This document shows positions 45,123 to 53,493 of a DNA stretch of 64,000 bases, one piece after another. The stretch is taken from positions 1-64,000 of the forward strand of contig JAUIIX010000001.1 in NCBI GenBank assembly GCA_030431515.1, read 5' to 3'. Below the pieces are notes generated by a model that worked only from the letters and a program-made list of their open reading frames with translations, had not been told where the DNA came from and did not search any database. The position numbers and the translations under genes are program-made. Position 1 is the first letter of the stretch. Every line of letters begins with the position of its first letter. Origin of the DNA: a bacterium (GTDB lineage: Bacteria; Bacteroidota; Ignavibacteria; Kapaibacteriales; UBA2268).

Positions 45123-45902
45123 TTACAATTTTTCTTTCAAAATTTCGCTTAAATGTTTTTTTACAATATCGTCAATTTTTTCATTTTTAATATCAATCAT
45201 AGACTTATTTAGTTCAGAGAAAGTATTTTTAAATTCAATTAACTCATTGTTTGTTTGTTTCATATACTCAATCATTTCTGGATTCGGTTGAATTATTTGA
45301 GTATTAATTTTATTAGCTTCATTCAAACTTTCTACTAAATTGCCTTGAATACCGACCAAATCTTTGAATGATTCGTGCATATTTTCTAACTGGACTGCTA
45401 TAGAAGCTAAGTCTCTACCTATCTCACCAATCTCAAGCAATAATTCATCTTGAGTATCATGTCCGCTTTTTTCTTCTATAAAATATGAGTCATCTTTAGG
45501 AGAAAATAGCATAGTAAAAAACATCAAAATTAGCATTGTGGCTTCGAACATTACAGAAAATATCATTATTTCTAATGGGACGTAATCTGTAAATCTATTC
45601 ATACCTATAACTAATATTAAAAACGCTGCACCAAAATATACTAAGGAAAGTACAGAAGAGAAGAAAAATCTGTTAATTATTTCTTCCATCCATATTGCAG
45701 TTCCACGAAAAAAACCTATTTTATGAAGTATTGTAACGTCTTGATTAGTGTAATTACCAACGTTTAGTTCACTTGTACAAATTTTCCATGTTATATAAAG
45801 TATCTTAAAGGGACTTAATTGCCTTTCAAAACGCAACTCCCTAAACAGCGAATGTAATAATTTTCGTCCTTCTATACTTGCTATTGTTTCAATACTAAGC
45901 AT
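45123..45902 (-). CDS. Two-helix membrane protein with C-terminal coiled coil
   Basis: A 259 aa protein. The N-terminal ~80 residues are soluble and basic (RKLLHSLFRELRFERQLSPFKILY). Two transmembrane helices follow (SVLSLVYFGAAFLILVIG and IMIFSVMFEATMLILMFFTMLF, about 82-132). The last ~110 residues are a long helix/coiled coil (EIGEIGRDLASIAVQLENMHESF, then NNELIEFKNTFSELNKSM) that should lie on one side of the membrane. It starts two bases after the LptF/G gene, with AAGGA upstream. No family is recognised; a scaffold-like envelope protein is plausible. Confidence 0.72.
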   Translation of the reverse strand: MLSIETIASIEGRKLLHSLFRELRFERQLSPFKILYITWKICTSELNVGNYTNQDVTILHKIGFFRGTAIWMEEIINRFFFSSVLSLVYFGAAFLILVIGMNRFTDYVPLEIMIFSVMFEATMLILMFFTMLFSPKDDSYFIEEKSGHDTQDELLLEIGEIGRDLASIAVQLENMHESFKDLVGIQGNLVESLNEANKINTQIIQPNPEMIEYMKQTNNELIEFKNTFSELNKSMIDIKNEKIDDIVKKHLSEILKEKL

Positions 45903-45904
45903 AT

Positions 45905-46990
45905 CTAAGTCCTTGTTTTGAATATAACTATTAAACTTAAAAACAAGAATACACCATTAGCTAACCAACCTGTTATTATTGGGTCTAATCCAATCGCATA
46001 GCCGACTTGCTTACCAACCTGTGTGAATATCAAATACATAAATGACACCACCAAGGCAGCAGCTATCTGCACAGCCATTCCACCTTTCCGCTTTATACTT
46101 GCGAAAGGAATACCAAATAAAATGATAATAATATTCGCAAATGGAAAAGCTAACTCAGAGTGATAATTTATAAGTTGTAATGAAACATCTTTACCACCAA
46201 GTTTAATAAATTCAATGTATTCCTTTAATTCATCAAATGTCATCTCGTCATAATCCTTATTCAGTTTCACCAACTGTGTGTGATTAATATTCAATTTTAC
46301 TATTGACGAATCAAACCTTTCTACATCAATAACCTTGCCATCTCTATACTTGCGAGTTATCCCATTTTTTATAATCCATACTTTTGTACTATCATTCCAA
46401 AAGAAATTCGATGCTTCGGTTGTGCTTATGATTTTTGAAGATTCTCTGGATTCAAATTCATTTAACATCACCCGTCTGCCAAACATTCCTGAAGAACTAT
46501 AAAATTGAAAAGAAAAATTTGTTGTTGGACTATCACGGAAGTTTTTGTCATAAAGAGAATTGCTTTTTCTATTCTTTTTTAAATATTCTCTTTCTATCTC
46601 TTTTTTTCTTTCATTTGATTTAGGAACAATATTTCCATTAAAATAAAATTGTCCGATGCTTAAAAAAACAGAGAATATAAGAAGTGGTAACATCAATCTA
46701 TACAAAGACATACCACCACCTTTCATTGCAGTAACTTCATTTTGTTGAGATAGCTTGCCAATAGAAAAAAGTGATGCTAATAACAAAGATACTGGAGTTA
46801 GAAGTTTAACTATTTCTGGAAAATAACTCAAATAATATTCAATAATTATTTCAGCTTTAACGGAGTTATCTAAAAATTCATCTAAATTTTCCATTAATGT
46901 AACTACTATAAATATTACATATAGAGCTAACATTGAAAAAATTAATGTAAAAATAAAATCTTTTAATATATACCTATCTAAAATTTTCAT
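45905..46990 (-). CDS. LptF/LptG-family lipopolysaccharide export permease
   Basis: A 361 aa protein with the family layout: MKILDRYILKDFIFTLIFSMLALYVIF (TM1), GSVKAEIIIEYYLSYFPEIVKLLTPVSLLLASLFSIGKLSQQNEVTAMKGGGMSLYRLMLPLL-like block (TM2-3 with the coupling helix), a periplasmic jellyroll (~130-260), and three C-terminal helices (LAFPFANIIIILFGIPFAS). It forms the permease of the LptBFGC transporter, which extracts LPS from the inner membrane. Only one such permease is in the window, so F versus G cannot be decided. It lies ten bases after the flippase gene, fitting a surface-polysaccharide operon. Confidence 0.9.
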   Translation of the reverse strand: MKILDRYILKDFIFTLIFSMLALYVIFIVVTLMENLDEFLDNSVKAEIIIEYYLSYFPEIVKLLTPVSLLLASLFSIGKLSQQNEVTAMKGGGMSLYRLMLPLLIFSVFLSIGQFYFNGNIVPKSNERKKEIEREYLKKNRKSNSLYDKNFRDSPTTNFSFQFYSSSGMFGRRVMLNEFESRESSKIISTTEASNFFWNDSTKVWIIKNGITRKYRDGKVIDVERFDSSIVKLNINHTQLVKLNKDYDEMTFDELKEYIEFIKLGGKDVSLQLINYHSELAFPFANIIIILFGIPFASIKRKGGMAVQIAAALVVSFMYLIFTQVGKQVGYAIGLDPIITGWLANGVFLFLSLIVIFKTRT

Positions 46991-46999
46991 TGATGTTTT

Positions 47000-48283
47000 T
47001 TACTTTTTAATAAAATTCTTAATATCACTAATTGACCTAAACAAGATTGAAATAGGGAAATCTATTTCTTTTCTCAAATAAATGAAACTCAAAATTCCCA
47101 GTACCATATTATATGAAATCAATCCAAATGCCATATATTCTAAACTGAAATTCATTCCAATAAATATAAATATAACTAATGAAATTATTACAGAAATAAA
47201 TACAAATTTTAATACTACTTTATGTTTTTCCATTGCGTTTAATACTGGTGTAATTAATACGAATGGTAAAAATATACCTGATAATATTAACAGATTAAAT
47301 ATATTAATTGCTCCCAAATATTTTGTTAAAGCAAAAGCATTAATTATATAATCAGTTAAGCCCAAATTTAAAATTATTATCAAAAATACAAAAAGTAGTA
47401 GCATCATAGAAATCGCTTTTGATAACATTGAGACTAACTGCGTTTTATCTTTAAATGCTATAAGTTTCACTGCAGCAGGATAAATTAATCCGTGAGCTGC
47501 CGAAGAAGCTTCATCAAATGTACGATATAAAGTCTTAGCAGATTGATAAACACCTGCACCACTTGGTCCAAAGAAATGTGAAACTATAAATAAATCATAA
47601 ACTTTTGGAATACTATGCAATATTGATTGCTGCGATACAGTCAGTCCAAAACTTAAATATTTCTTTATCGACAATTCTTTTAAAGAACTAAATTTTAAAT
47701 ATTTGTATGACATTAATACAGCTGCAATTGCACTAATTCCCGAACCAAATATATATATATCAAGCATATATTCAAAATTAAGTGCATTAAAATTAATAAT
47801 ATAGTATATAGTTGCTAGCACCTGACTACCAAAGAAAACTAAATTAAGATAAAACACAGAATCAAATTTTAATTCCCTATAAAATATCTTAGTAACATAA
47901 TTCTTAGGAATAGTAAGTAATACAGACAAAGGCAAATATGCTAAAGATAATTTGTAAGATTCACTATCAGCCATTTCAGCCAAAATATCTCTAAATAAAA
48001 AGAAAACTATTGCTAAAACTAAGCTAAAAATCAAAGATGTTCCTAAAGCAAGTTTATTAACCTCTTCCTTGTTTTTGTGACCATACTGTATCAATCCTTG
48101 TAAAGCAAAGCCATCAGTCGCCATCAATATCCAATTATTGATATTTAGTAATGCCGCATAAAAAGCATACTCACTTGGGTCTAAATACTTTAATTGAAAT
48201 AAAGTAAATAGTCCAAATAGCACCATCATTACTTTATCTGAAAATGACCAAGTTATCTTACCAATATGATCTTTAATCTTCAA
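47000..48283 (-). CDS. Polysaccharide flippase (Wzx/MATE-like)
   Basis: A 427 aa integral membrane protein with about 12 transmembrane helices, beginning KIKDHIGKITWSFSDKVMMVLFGLFTLFQLKYLDPSEYA. This is the usual start of Wzx/polysaccharide-biosynthesis-type flippases, including the PSEYAFYAALLNINNW and VYDLFIVSHFFGPSGAGVYQSAKTL blocks. It should move lipid-linked glycan units across the inner membrane. It overlaps the heparinase-like gene by 11 bases and precedes the LptF/G gene, linking glycan export, trimming and outer-membrane lipid traffic. Oligosaccharide substrate unknown. Confidence 0.88.
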   Translation of the reverse strand: MKIKDHIGKITWSFSDKVMMVLFGLFTLFQLKYLDPSEYAFYAALLNINNWILMATDGFALQGLIQYGHKNKEEVNKLALGTSLIFSLVLAIVFFLFRDILAEMADSESYKLSLAYLPLSVLLTIPKNYVTKIFYRELKFDSVFYLNLVFFGSQVLATIYYIINFNALNFEYMLDIYIFGSGISAIAAVLMSYKYLKFSSLKELSIKKYLSFGLTVSQQSILHSIPKVYDLFIVSHFFGPSGAGVYQSAKTLYRTFDEASSAAHGLIYPAAVKLIAFKDKTQLVSMLSKAISMMLLLFVFLIIILNLGLTDYIINAFALTKYLGAINIFNLLILSGIFLPFVLITPVLNAMEKHKVVLKFVFISVIISLVIFIFIGMNFSLEYMAFGLISYNMVLGILSFIYLRKEIDFPISILFRSISDIKNFIKK

Positions 48284-50246
48284 TTAAACTTATTTCCCAA
48301 TTTATTTCTCTGCTTTTACTTTTTAATTCTATTTTCATTGATTCTTTTTCAATTCCATATTCAGGCGAATAATAACATTTTTTTAATTTAATATCTCCTT
48401 CACCTTTGAATATAAATTTTCTATCTAAAAATTCTATTTCAATATTATTTGAATTATTAAAAATTTTTACTTCATTATGAAAATGAAAAGAAATTATTTT
48501 TTCTTTAGCCAAATCAAGTTTTTCATTCCCTTTTAAACTATTTTCATCTAAGTTCAAATTCCTTTCATATTCCTTTTTATATGCTTGATGAGTTAATTTC
48601 ATTTTCTCATCATTAGCAAATACTATTTCTGGCTTACTTTTGTTTCCATAAAGCCAAAATAAATCATCTCTTTCATTTGCTAAAATCAACTCTTGCTCTC
48701 TTCCTATATGTAACACATTGTGTTGATTTACCGAACGATAATAATTTCTTTTCATCCAATTTGAAGTATAAAAAGCACTTCCCAAATCAACAATAAATGG
48801 CTTGCCTTCAAAATATAATTCAAAACTACACTTATCATTATGCGAATGCCCACCTTTTCCATTTTGACCTTTTCCACCAGCAAAGGCAATTAAATCAAAG
48901 TGTTTATTAGAAGCACGAGCAATCCCAAACCAATCTCCAAGAAAGTAACTCTGATTTTGAAATAGGAGTCTATTAATTACATTCTGTAACTTTTCAAATT
49001 TTATTTCTTCTTTACCTTCAATATTATGTGATAATAACCAAATTAGACCTGCTCTTTTATTTTCATAAGGTATAAAATCAAGAACAAATCCAGAATCATT
49101 ATCTCCAATATTTGGAATATTCCCATTTATGATAAAATTTGTACAGAAATCAATTACATTCTTAATCCGATTTCTCACATCATCACTAAAAAGTAACTCA
49201 TTATCAATTTTCTTAATCTTTTCACCAGAAAAATCTTCAATTCTTTCAAGAAAATAAATACAAATTAACAACATTTCACTCGCAAAGAAATGATAAGGCA
49301 CAGATGCTTCAAAATTTCCACCATCATTCAAAAATTGATATAAAACTTCTTCACTAAAGCTATTTAAAGCAAATTCAAAAATCTGCTTTATTTTATCAGA
49401 TTCATTTAGACCAATTTGACTTAAATCCATATACGAATAAACTACAATCAGCCCCATCAAATTAGCGAAATAATGATTGCCTCGCATTCCATCGCTATAC
49501 TCAAGATTATCAAATATATAATAATAATGACTAATCATAAGTTGAGTAAAGTGTTGTTCAAATTCCTCATCAAATACTGCACCATTACTTTTCAAAATAT
49601 CATAAGAAATCAAATAATTCACAACTCTGATAGCAATATCCATTGAAGTCTGCCATTGAACTCCAAATCCTATTGGATTATTCTCCGAAAAATCATAAAT
49701 TCTGTTTTTGTAGAAGTCAATTATTTCATTTTTCTTACTTTCTTCACTACAAATTGTAAAAAATATCGCCACATTTAACAAATCTTGTTGTCTTCCAAGC
49801 TCCCAAGGATATTTTATTTCAGCACCAATATACTTTCTGAAGTTAACATTTTTTTCATTTTCGCCTATCCCAAAATTAATATTTTTAGACTTACTATTTA
49901 TATCCCATTCAAATCCAGACAACTGGTCTTTCTGCCAATTAATTTTATTATATGGCTTGTTATTATAGTTAGAAACACAGATATAATCTTCAGTAAATAT
50001 TTTAAACTCATTAGATAAGCTCTTGTCAACGCAGTTTTCTATTTCAATAATATGCTCATTAAAAAACTCTTTATCAATCTTTAATAATCCACTTTTTAAC
50101 ACAAAACTATCCAATGATAAATATATATCATCAGTTTTTTTCTCAACCTTATTCAACTTCTTTTTCAGTTTTTTCAAAAGAATTTGATTAGGAGTATTCA
50201 GTGCTTTATGTAATGTTGATAATACTTTCAAAATTTTAGCAAACAA
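48273..50246 (-). CDS. Heparinase II/III-like uronate polysaccharide lyase
   Basis: A 657 aa protein with an N-terminal (alpha/alpha) toroid (about residues 100-420: WELGRQQDLLNVAIFF, GVQWQTSMDIAIRVVNYLISYD, GNHYFANLMGLIVVYSY) and a C-terminal beta-sandwich with the heparinase II/III signature (AFAGGKGQNGKGGHSHNDKCSFELYFEGKPFIVDLGSAFYTSNW). Lyases of this fold cleave uronic-acid-containing polysaccharides. No signal peptide is evident at the N-terminus (MFAKILKVLSTLHKALN), so location is uncertain. Similar genes sit in O-antigen/exopolysaccharide clusters. It overlaps the flippase gene. A TAATTTTG box precedes it, making it first in the operon. Confidence 0.88.
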   Translation of the reverse strand: MFAKILKVLSTLHKALNTPNQILLKKLKKKLNKVEKKTDDIYLSLDSFVLKSGLLKIDKEFFNEHIIEIENCVDKSLSNEFKIFTEDYICVSNYNNKPYNKINWQKDQLSGFEWDINSKSKNINFGIGENEKNVNFRKYIGAEIKYPWELGRQQDLLNVAIFFTICSEESKKNEIIDFYKNRIYDFSENNPIGFGVQWQTSMDIAIRVVNYLISYDILKSNGAVFDEEFEQHFTQLMISHYYYIFDNLEYSDGMRGNHYFANLMGLIVVYSYMDLSQIGLNESDKIKQIFEFALNSFSEEVLYQFLNDGGNFEASVPYHFFASEMLLICIYFLERIEDFSGEKIKKIDNELLFSDDVRNRIKNVIDFCTNFIINGNIPNIGDNDSGFVLDFIPYENKRAGLIWLLSHNIEGKEEIKFEKLQNVINRLLFQNQSYFLGDWFGIARASNKHFDLIAFAGGKGQNGKGGHSHNDKCSFELYFEGKPFIVDLGSAFYTSNWMKRNYYRSVNQHNVLHIGREQELILANERDDLFWLYGNKSKPEIVFANDEKMKLTHQAYKKEYERNLNLDENSLKGNEKLDLAKEKIISFHFHNEVKIFNNSNNIEIEFLDRKFIFKGEGDIKLKKCYYSPEYGIEKESMKIELKSKSREINWEISLIED

Positions 50247-50271
50247 TTATGAATTAAATTCGTCATATACC

Positions 50272-50279
50272 CAAAATTA
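50272..50279 (-). promoter_or_regulatory. Putative -7 box TAATTTTG of the heparinase-flippase operon
   Basis: A perfect box on the minus strand, 26 bases before the ATG at 50246, in the short divergent spacer shared with the HicB-like gene. A TTTG lies 23 bases upstream of it. Confidence 0.5.
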
Positions 50280-50305
50280 CAAATTATATTTTGAAAGGAA
50301 AACAA

Positions 50306-50491
50306 ATGGAAGTAAAAATTTCTCAAAGCAAAAATCTAAATGACTATGAAGTACTTATTAGAAAGCATGGTCAAAACAATTATGCATCGTATTGTCCGCA
50401 AATTAACTTGATGTTAACAGGTACTGCACACGTTGAAGTTCAAGATGCTATGGACAAAAAAATACAAGAGCATATTGCTAAATTAGATTAA
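50306..50491 (+). CDS. Small HicB-like protein
   Basis: A 61 aa protein. The start is the ATG at 50306 (MEVKISQSKN), not the track's TTG at 50291, because AAAGG lies seven bases upstream. The sequence YEVLIRKHGQNNYASYCPQINLMLTGTAHVEVQDAMDKKIQEHI follows the pattern of the HicB antitoxin/UPF0150 fold (strand, strand, CP-like turn, GTxxEVQxAM helix). No HicA toxin is adjacent: the next gene, one base downstream, is a CPBP protease. It may therefore be a solitary regulator. Confidence 0.65.
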   Translation: MEVKISQSKNLNDYEVLIRKHGQNNYASYCPQINLMLTGTAHVEVQDAMDKKIQEHIAKLD

Positions 50492-50492
50492 T

Positions 50493-51302
50493 ATGAAACT
50501 CATAGAGAGAAATATTATTAAATTGCCGGCATTCGTTTTACTTAACATTGCCGGTTATTTATTTTTAGAGGAGTTTCTTTACTCAATTATTAATAATGTT
50601 TTTATCTCATACTTACTACTTTACATTTATTTATTTACTATCTCACTTTTTTTTCATTCTTACACTTTAAAAAATTCACTTTCTCAAATTGGGCTTAAAA
50701 TAAATAGAAATAATATTTTAAATTCACTCTATTACGGAAGTCTCGCTTTAATTTTTATGATTGTAATAACAATTAGCAATGAACAACTACACGGCACACT
50801 TACTTACAATACAATATTTATCAATTTGTTAGAATTCAATTTCTTTATCATTATCTTTCAATCTACTATTGAAGAGGTCGTTTTCCGTGGCACAATCCTC
50901 CAATCAATGCTAAAAACTAATAAAAACTTCTACGGAATAATAATTTCATCACTTCTCTTCGCTTTAGTTCATATATTTAACCCAAATATAGATGCTATTA
51001 GTTTGTTAAATATATTTCTTGCAGGTGTATTACTTGCAGTTATTTATATTAAAACAGAATCTCTATTGCCCGCAATTTCATTCCATATTGTTTGGAATTT
51101 TACTCAATCTTACGTACTTGGAGTTCCCGTTAGTGGGCATGTTAATACAAATTCAATGTACACAACAGTTATAGCAGATATAAAATACGTGCATTTATTA
51201 ATTGGCGATGAATTTGGATTTGAATCTGGTATTATTTGCACTTACCTACTCTTTTTTGGTATATCATACATTATATTACGATATACTAACAAATTTGTAT
51301 AA
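50493..51302 (+). CDS. CPBP-family intramembrane glutamic endopeptidase
   Basis: A 269 aa polytopic protein with the three CPBP/Abi motifs: EEVVFRG with Glu127-Glu128, His160 in FALVHIFNP, and His198 in AISFHIVWNF. These form the active site of Rce1-like proteases. In bacteria such proteins process prenylated or bacteriocin-type peptides or act in self-immunity, but substrates are usually unknown. It starts one base after the HicB-like gene and precedes secreted-protein genes by 46 bases. Confidence 0.9.
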   Translation: MKLIERNIIKLPAFVLLNIAGYLFLEEFLYSIINNVFISYLLLYIYLFTISLFFHSYTLKNSLSQIGLKINRNNILNSLYYGSLALIFMIVITISNEQLHGTLTYNTIFINLLEFNFFIIIFQSTIEEVVFRGTILQSMLKTNKNFYGIIISSLLFALVHIFNPNIDAISLLNIFLAGVLLAVIYIKTESLLPAISFHIVWNFTQSYVLGVPVSGHVNTNSMYTTVIADIKYVHLLIGDEFGFESGIICTYLLFFGISYIILRYTNKFV

Positions 51303-51348
51303 TAATTTTCAATAAGTTTCGTTTCCTTATTAAAATTTAAGGAAAATT

Positions 51349-51984
51349 ATGAAAACTTTATACTGCATTATCTTACTAATCTCTGTAAATTTATATTCTC
51401 AAGATATAATGAGAATACACACTGAATCATCAATGGAAGAGTTTAATATTAATAATATTGAATCAATCACATTCCAAACTGCTAACATTCAAGTACAATC
51501 TTTTGAAATTTTAGATTCTGAAATAGATTTAAAAGAGCAAGAAACTCACCAAATTTCAATTGAAATATTACCTACTAATGCTTCTAATAAAAAAGTTATT
51601 TGGGCATCTGCTAATAATGAGATAGTAAGTATTACTGGAAATGGTTTTATTACAGCAATTTCCGAAGGTAGTACAAATATATATGGACATACAGAAGATC
51701 AAAACTTTGTTGACTCTGCTCTTGTTAATGTAACAAAAGCAACATCTGTTAAAATTAACGATGATACTTTTAAGTTATATCCTAACCCAACTGAAAAAAC
51801 ACTTAACATTCAATTAAAAAATGATTTACCTTTTGAAATAATTATAATTGATAATCAAGGGAATCAAATTTATTCTGAATATGACGCAAAATCAATTGAT
51901 ATTAGTAAGTTCGCAACTGGGTCTTATATAGTTTATATCAATCAAAATAATAATTTCTATTCTTATAAACTTATCAAAAACTAA
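51349..51984 (+). CDS. T9SS-exported protein with BIG2 Ig-like domain
   Basis: A 211 aa protein with a signal peptide (about 1-18, NLYSQ). A short N-terminal motif follows (MRIHTESSMEEFNINNIESITFQT), common at the N-terminus of FCB secreted proteins. A bacterial Ig-like group-2 domain is next (IDLKEQETHQISIEILPTNASNKKVIWASANNEIVSI to SEGSTNIYGHT), then a type-A T9SS sorting domain (LYPNPTEKTLNIQL to GSYIVYINQNNNFYSYKLI). It lies 21 bases upstream of the sugar dehydrogenase gene, whose N-terminus carries the same ITF-type motif. Probably a surface-attached small protein. Confidence 0.85.
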   Translation: MKTLYCIILLISVNLYSQDIMRIHTESSMEEFNINNIESITFQTANIQVQSFEILDSEIDLKEQETHQISIEILPTNASNKKVIWASANNEIVSITGNGFITAISEGSTNIYGHTEDQNFVDSALVNVTKATSVKINDDTFKLYPNPTEKTLNIQLKNDLPFEIIIIDNQGNQIYSEYDAKSIDISKFATGSYIVYINQNNNFYSYKLIKN

Positions 51985-52005
51985 TTAAAAAAAAGGGCAA
52001 ACAAA

Positions 52006-53355
52006 ATGAAAATTCTAATACTAATATTTTTAAGTGTATCTATACTATTCTCTCAGGAATTCCAAATCAAAGTTGTAGATAAAGACAACAATGAAAAAGT
52101 ATATAACTTAAGTGAAGTTGATAAAATTGATTTTAAATTATCAAAGAACACAAAAATAAAATTAATAGAGTCTAATCAAGATTTTACAGATTATACAATT
52201 ACTGAAAATGATGAAATAAGTTTCTCAGAAACTGAAATAATATTAAAAATAGATGGCAATACTAATACGATTGCACTTTCAAATTTGTCTGAAATGCAGA
52301 TAATTCAAAGTAATAATTCAAAAATACCTTTTGGGGAACTTGAAGTAGATGAAATATTAGTTAATAATTTATCAAATCCATGGGGATTAGATTTTATTGA
52401 CGAAAATCAAATTATATTTACAGAAATTAGTGGTAAACTTTATCATTATAATATTCCAACAGGAAAACAAACTGAAATATCTGGCTTACCACAAATTACT
52501 GTTGCAGGGCAAGGTGGTTTACTTGATATTACACTACATCCAGATTTCAAAACTAATAAATATATATATTTATCTTATGTAGTTAGCGAAAGTGGTAAAT
52601 CAACCACAGCTATTGGTAGAGGGAAATATGAAAATTTTCAACTAATTAATTTCGAAGAGATATTTCGTGGCTCACCTTTAATTAATTCAAGCAAGCACTT
52701 TGGTAGTCGAATTGTATTTGATAATGATAAGTTCCTTTACTTTTCAATAGGTGAACGTGGAATAATGGCTAATGCTCAAGATAGCACAAACCATTATGGA
52801 AGTGTTATGAAAATATATGATGATGGAAGAGTTCCTGATGACAACCCATGGTTAGGTAAACCAAACGCCAAAGCAGAATTATATACTATGGGTAATAGAA
52901 ATATTCAAGGAATGTTTTATCTAGCAGAAAAAGATGAAATATGGGCGAATGAGCACGGAGCAAAAGGTGGCGATGAACTTAACATAATCAAAAAAGGTGC
53001 AAACTACGCTTGGCCACTTGCTACTTATGGAGTGAATTATGATGGATCGCCAATCTCAGACAAAACTACAATACCAGGTTATGAAGACCCTATTACATAT
53101 TGGGTACCATCAATAGCACCTTGTGGTATGGATTTAATCTCTTACGATGCAGAAACAAACGAAATAGACATCATAATAGGCGCATTAGCAGGTCAGCATC
53201 TACATAGACTACTAATCAAAGATGATAAAGTAATAAACTCTGTAAAAAGTCTTCAAAATTATGCAAGATTCCGTGATGTTCAACTTTCACCTGACGGCAA
53301 ACTATATGCAGTAACTCAAAGTCCAGGCAGATTAATTAGATTGAAATTGAAGTGA
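52006..53355 (+). CDS. PQQ-dependent sugar dehydrogenase-like (YliI/Asd family)
   Basis: A 449 aa protein with a signal peptide (about 1-16, LFSQ). A ~100-residue N-terminal region has three repeated motifs (LSEVDKIDF, ITENDEISF, ALSNLSEMQI). Then comes a six-bladed propeller typical of soluble aldose sugar dehydrogenases: NNLSNPWGLDFI, GQGGLLDITLHPDF, SRIVFDNDKFLYFSIGERG, NIQGMFYLAEKDEIWANEHGAKGGDELN, YWVPSIAPCGMD. It likely oxidises sugars with PQQ outside the cytoplasm. It ends at the last propeller strand (GRLIRLKLK) without a T9SS sorting domain. It is close behind a T9SS protein, suggesting one transcript. Substrate unknown. Confidence 0.88.
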   Translation: MKILILIFLSVSILFSQEFQIKVVDKDNNEKVYNLSEVDKIDFKLSKNTKIKLIESNQDFTDYTITENDEISFSETEIILKIDGNTNTIALSNLSEMQIIQSNNSKIPFGELEVDEILVNNLSNPWGLDFIDENQIIFTEISGKLYHYNIPTGKQTEISGLPQITVAGQGGLLDITLHPDFKTNKYIYLSYVVSESGKSTTAIGRGKYENFQLINFEEIFRGSPLINSSKHFGSRIVFDNDKFLYFSIGERGIMANAQDSTNHYGSVMKIYDDGRVPDDNPWLGKPNAKAELYTMGNRNIQGMFYLAEKDEIWANEHGAKGGDELNIIKKGANYAWPLATYGVNYDGSPISDKTTIPGYEDPITYWVPSIAPCGMDLISYDAETNEIDIIIGALAGQHLHRLLIKDDKVINSVKSLQNYARFRDVQLSPDGKLYAVTQSPGRLIRLKLK

Positions 53356-53386
53356 TGGTGAAAAAATAAAGTGATAAACACAAAGT

Positions 53387-53408
53387 AGGGGAATTCATGA
53401 ATTTCCTC
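53387..53408. repeat. Diverged inverted copy of the 20-bp palindrome
   Basis: GTAGGGGAATTCATGAATTTCC matches the reverse complement of the palindrome unit at 30785-30811, with one base missing. It sits between the sugar dehydrogenase gene and the broken T9SS gene. Confidence 0.7.
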
Positions 53409-53493
53409 TATGCAAGTTTTAATAAAATATGGAAGAAATCTATCAAAATTAAATAATCAAAAAGCAATTAAGAAAATTTGTGGTGGAGTAAAA

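Noticed and set aside
53410-53493. Upstream start for the split T9SS protein
   Set aside because: The first 28 codons are basic and not signal-like, while GGAG precedes the ATG at 53494 where the signal peptide starts.
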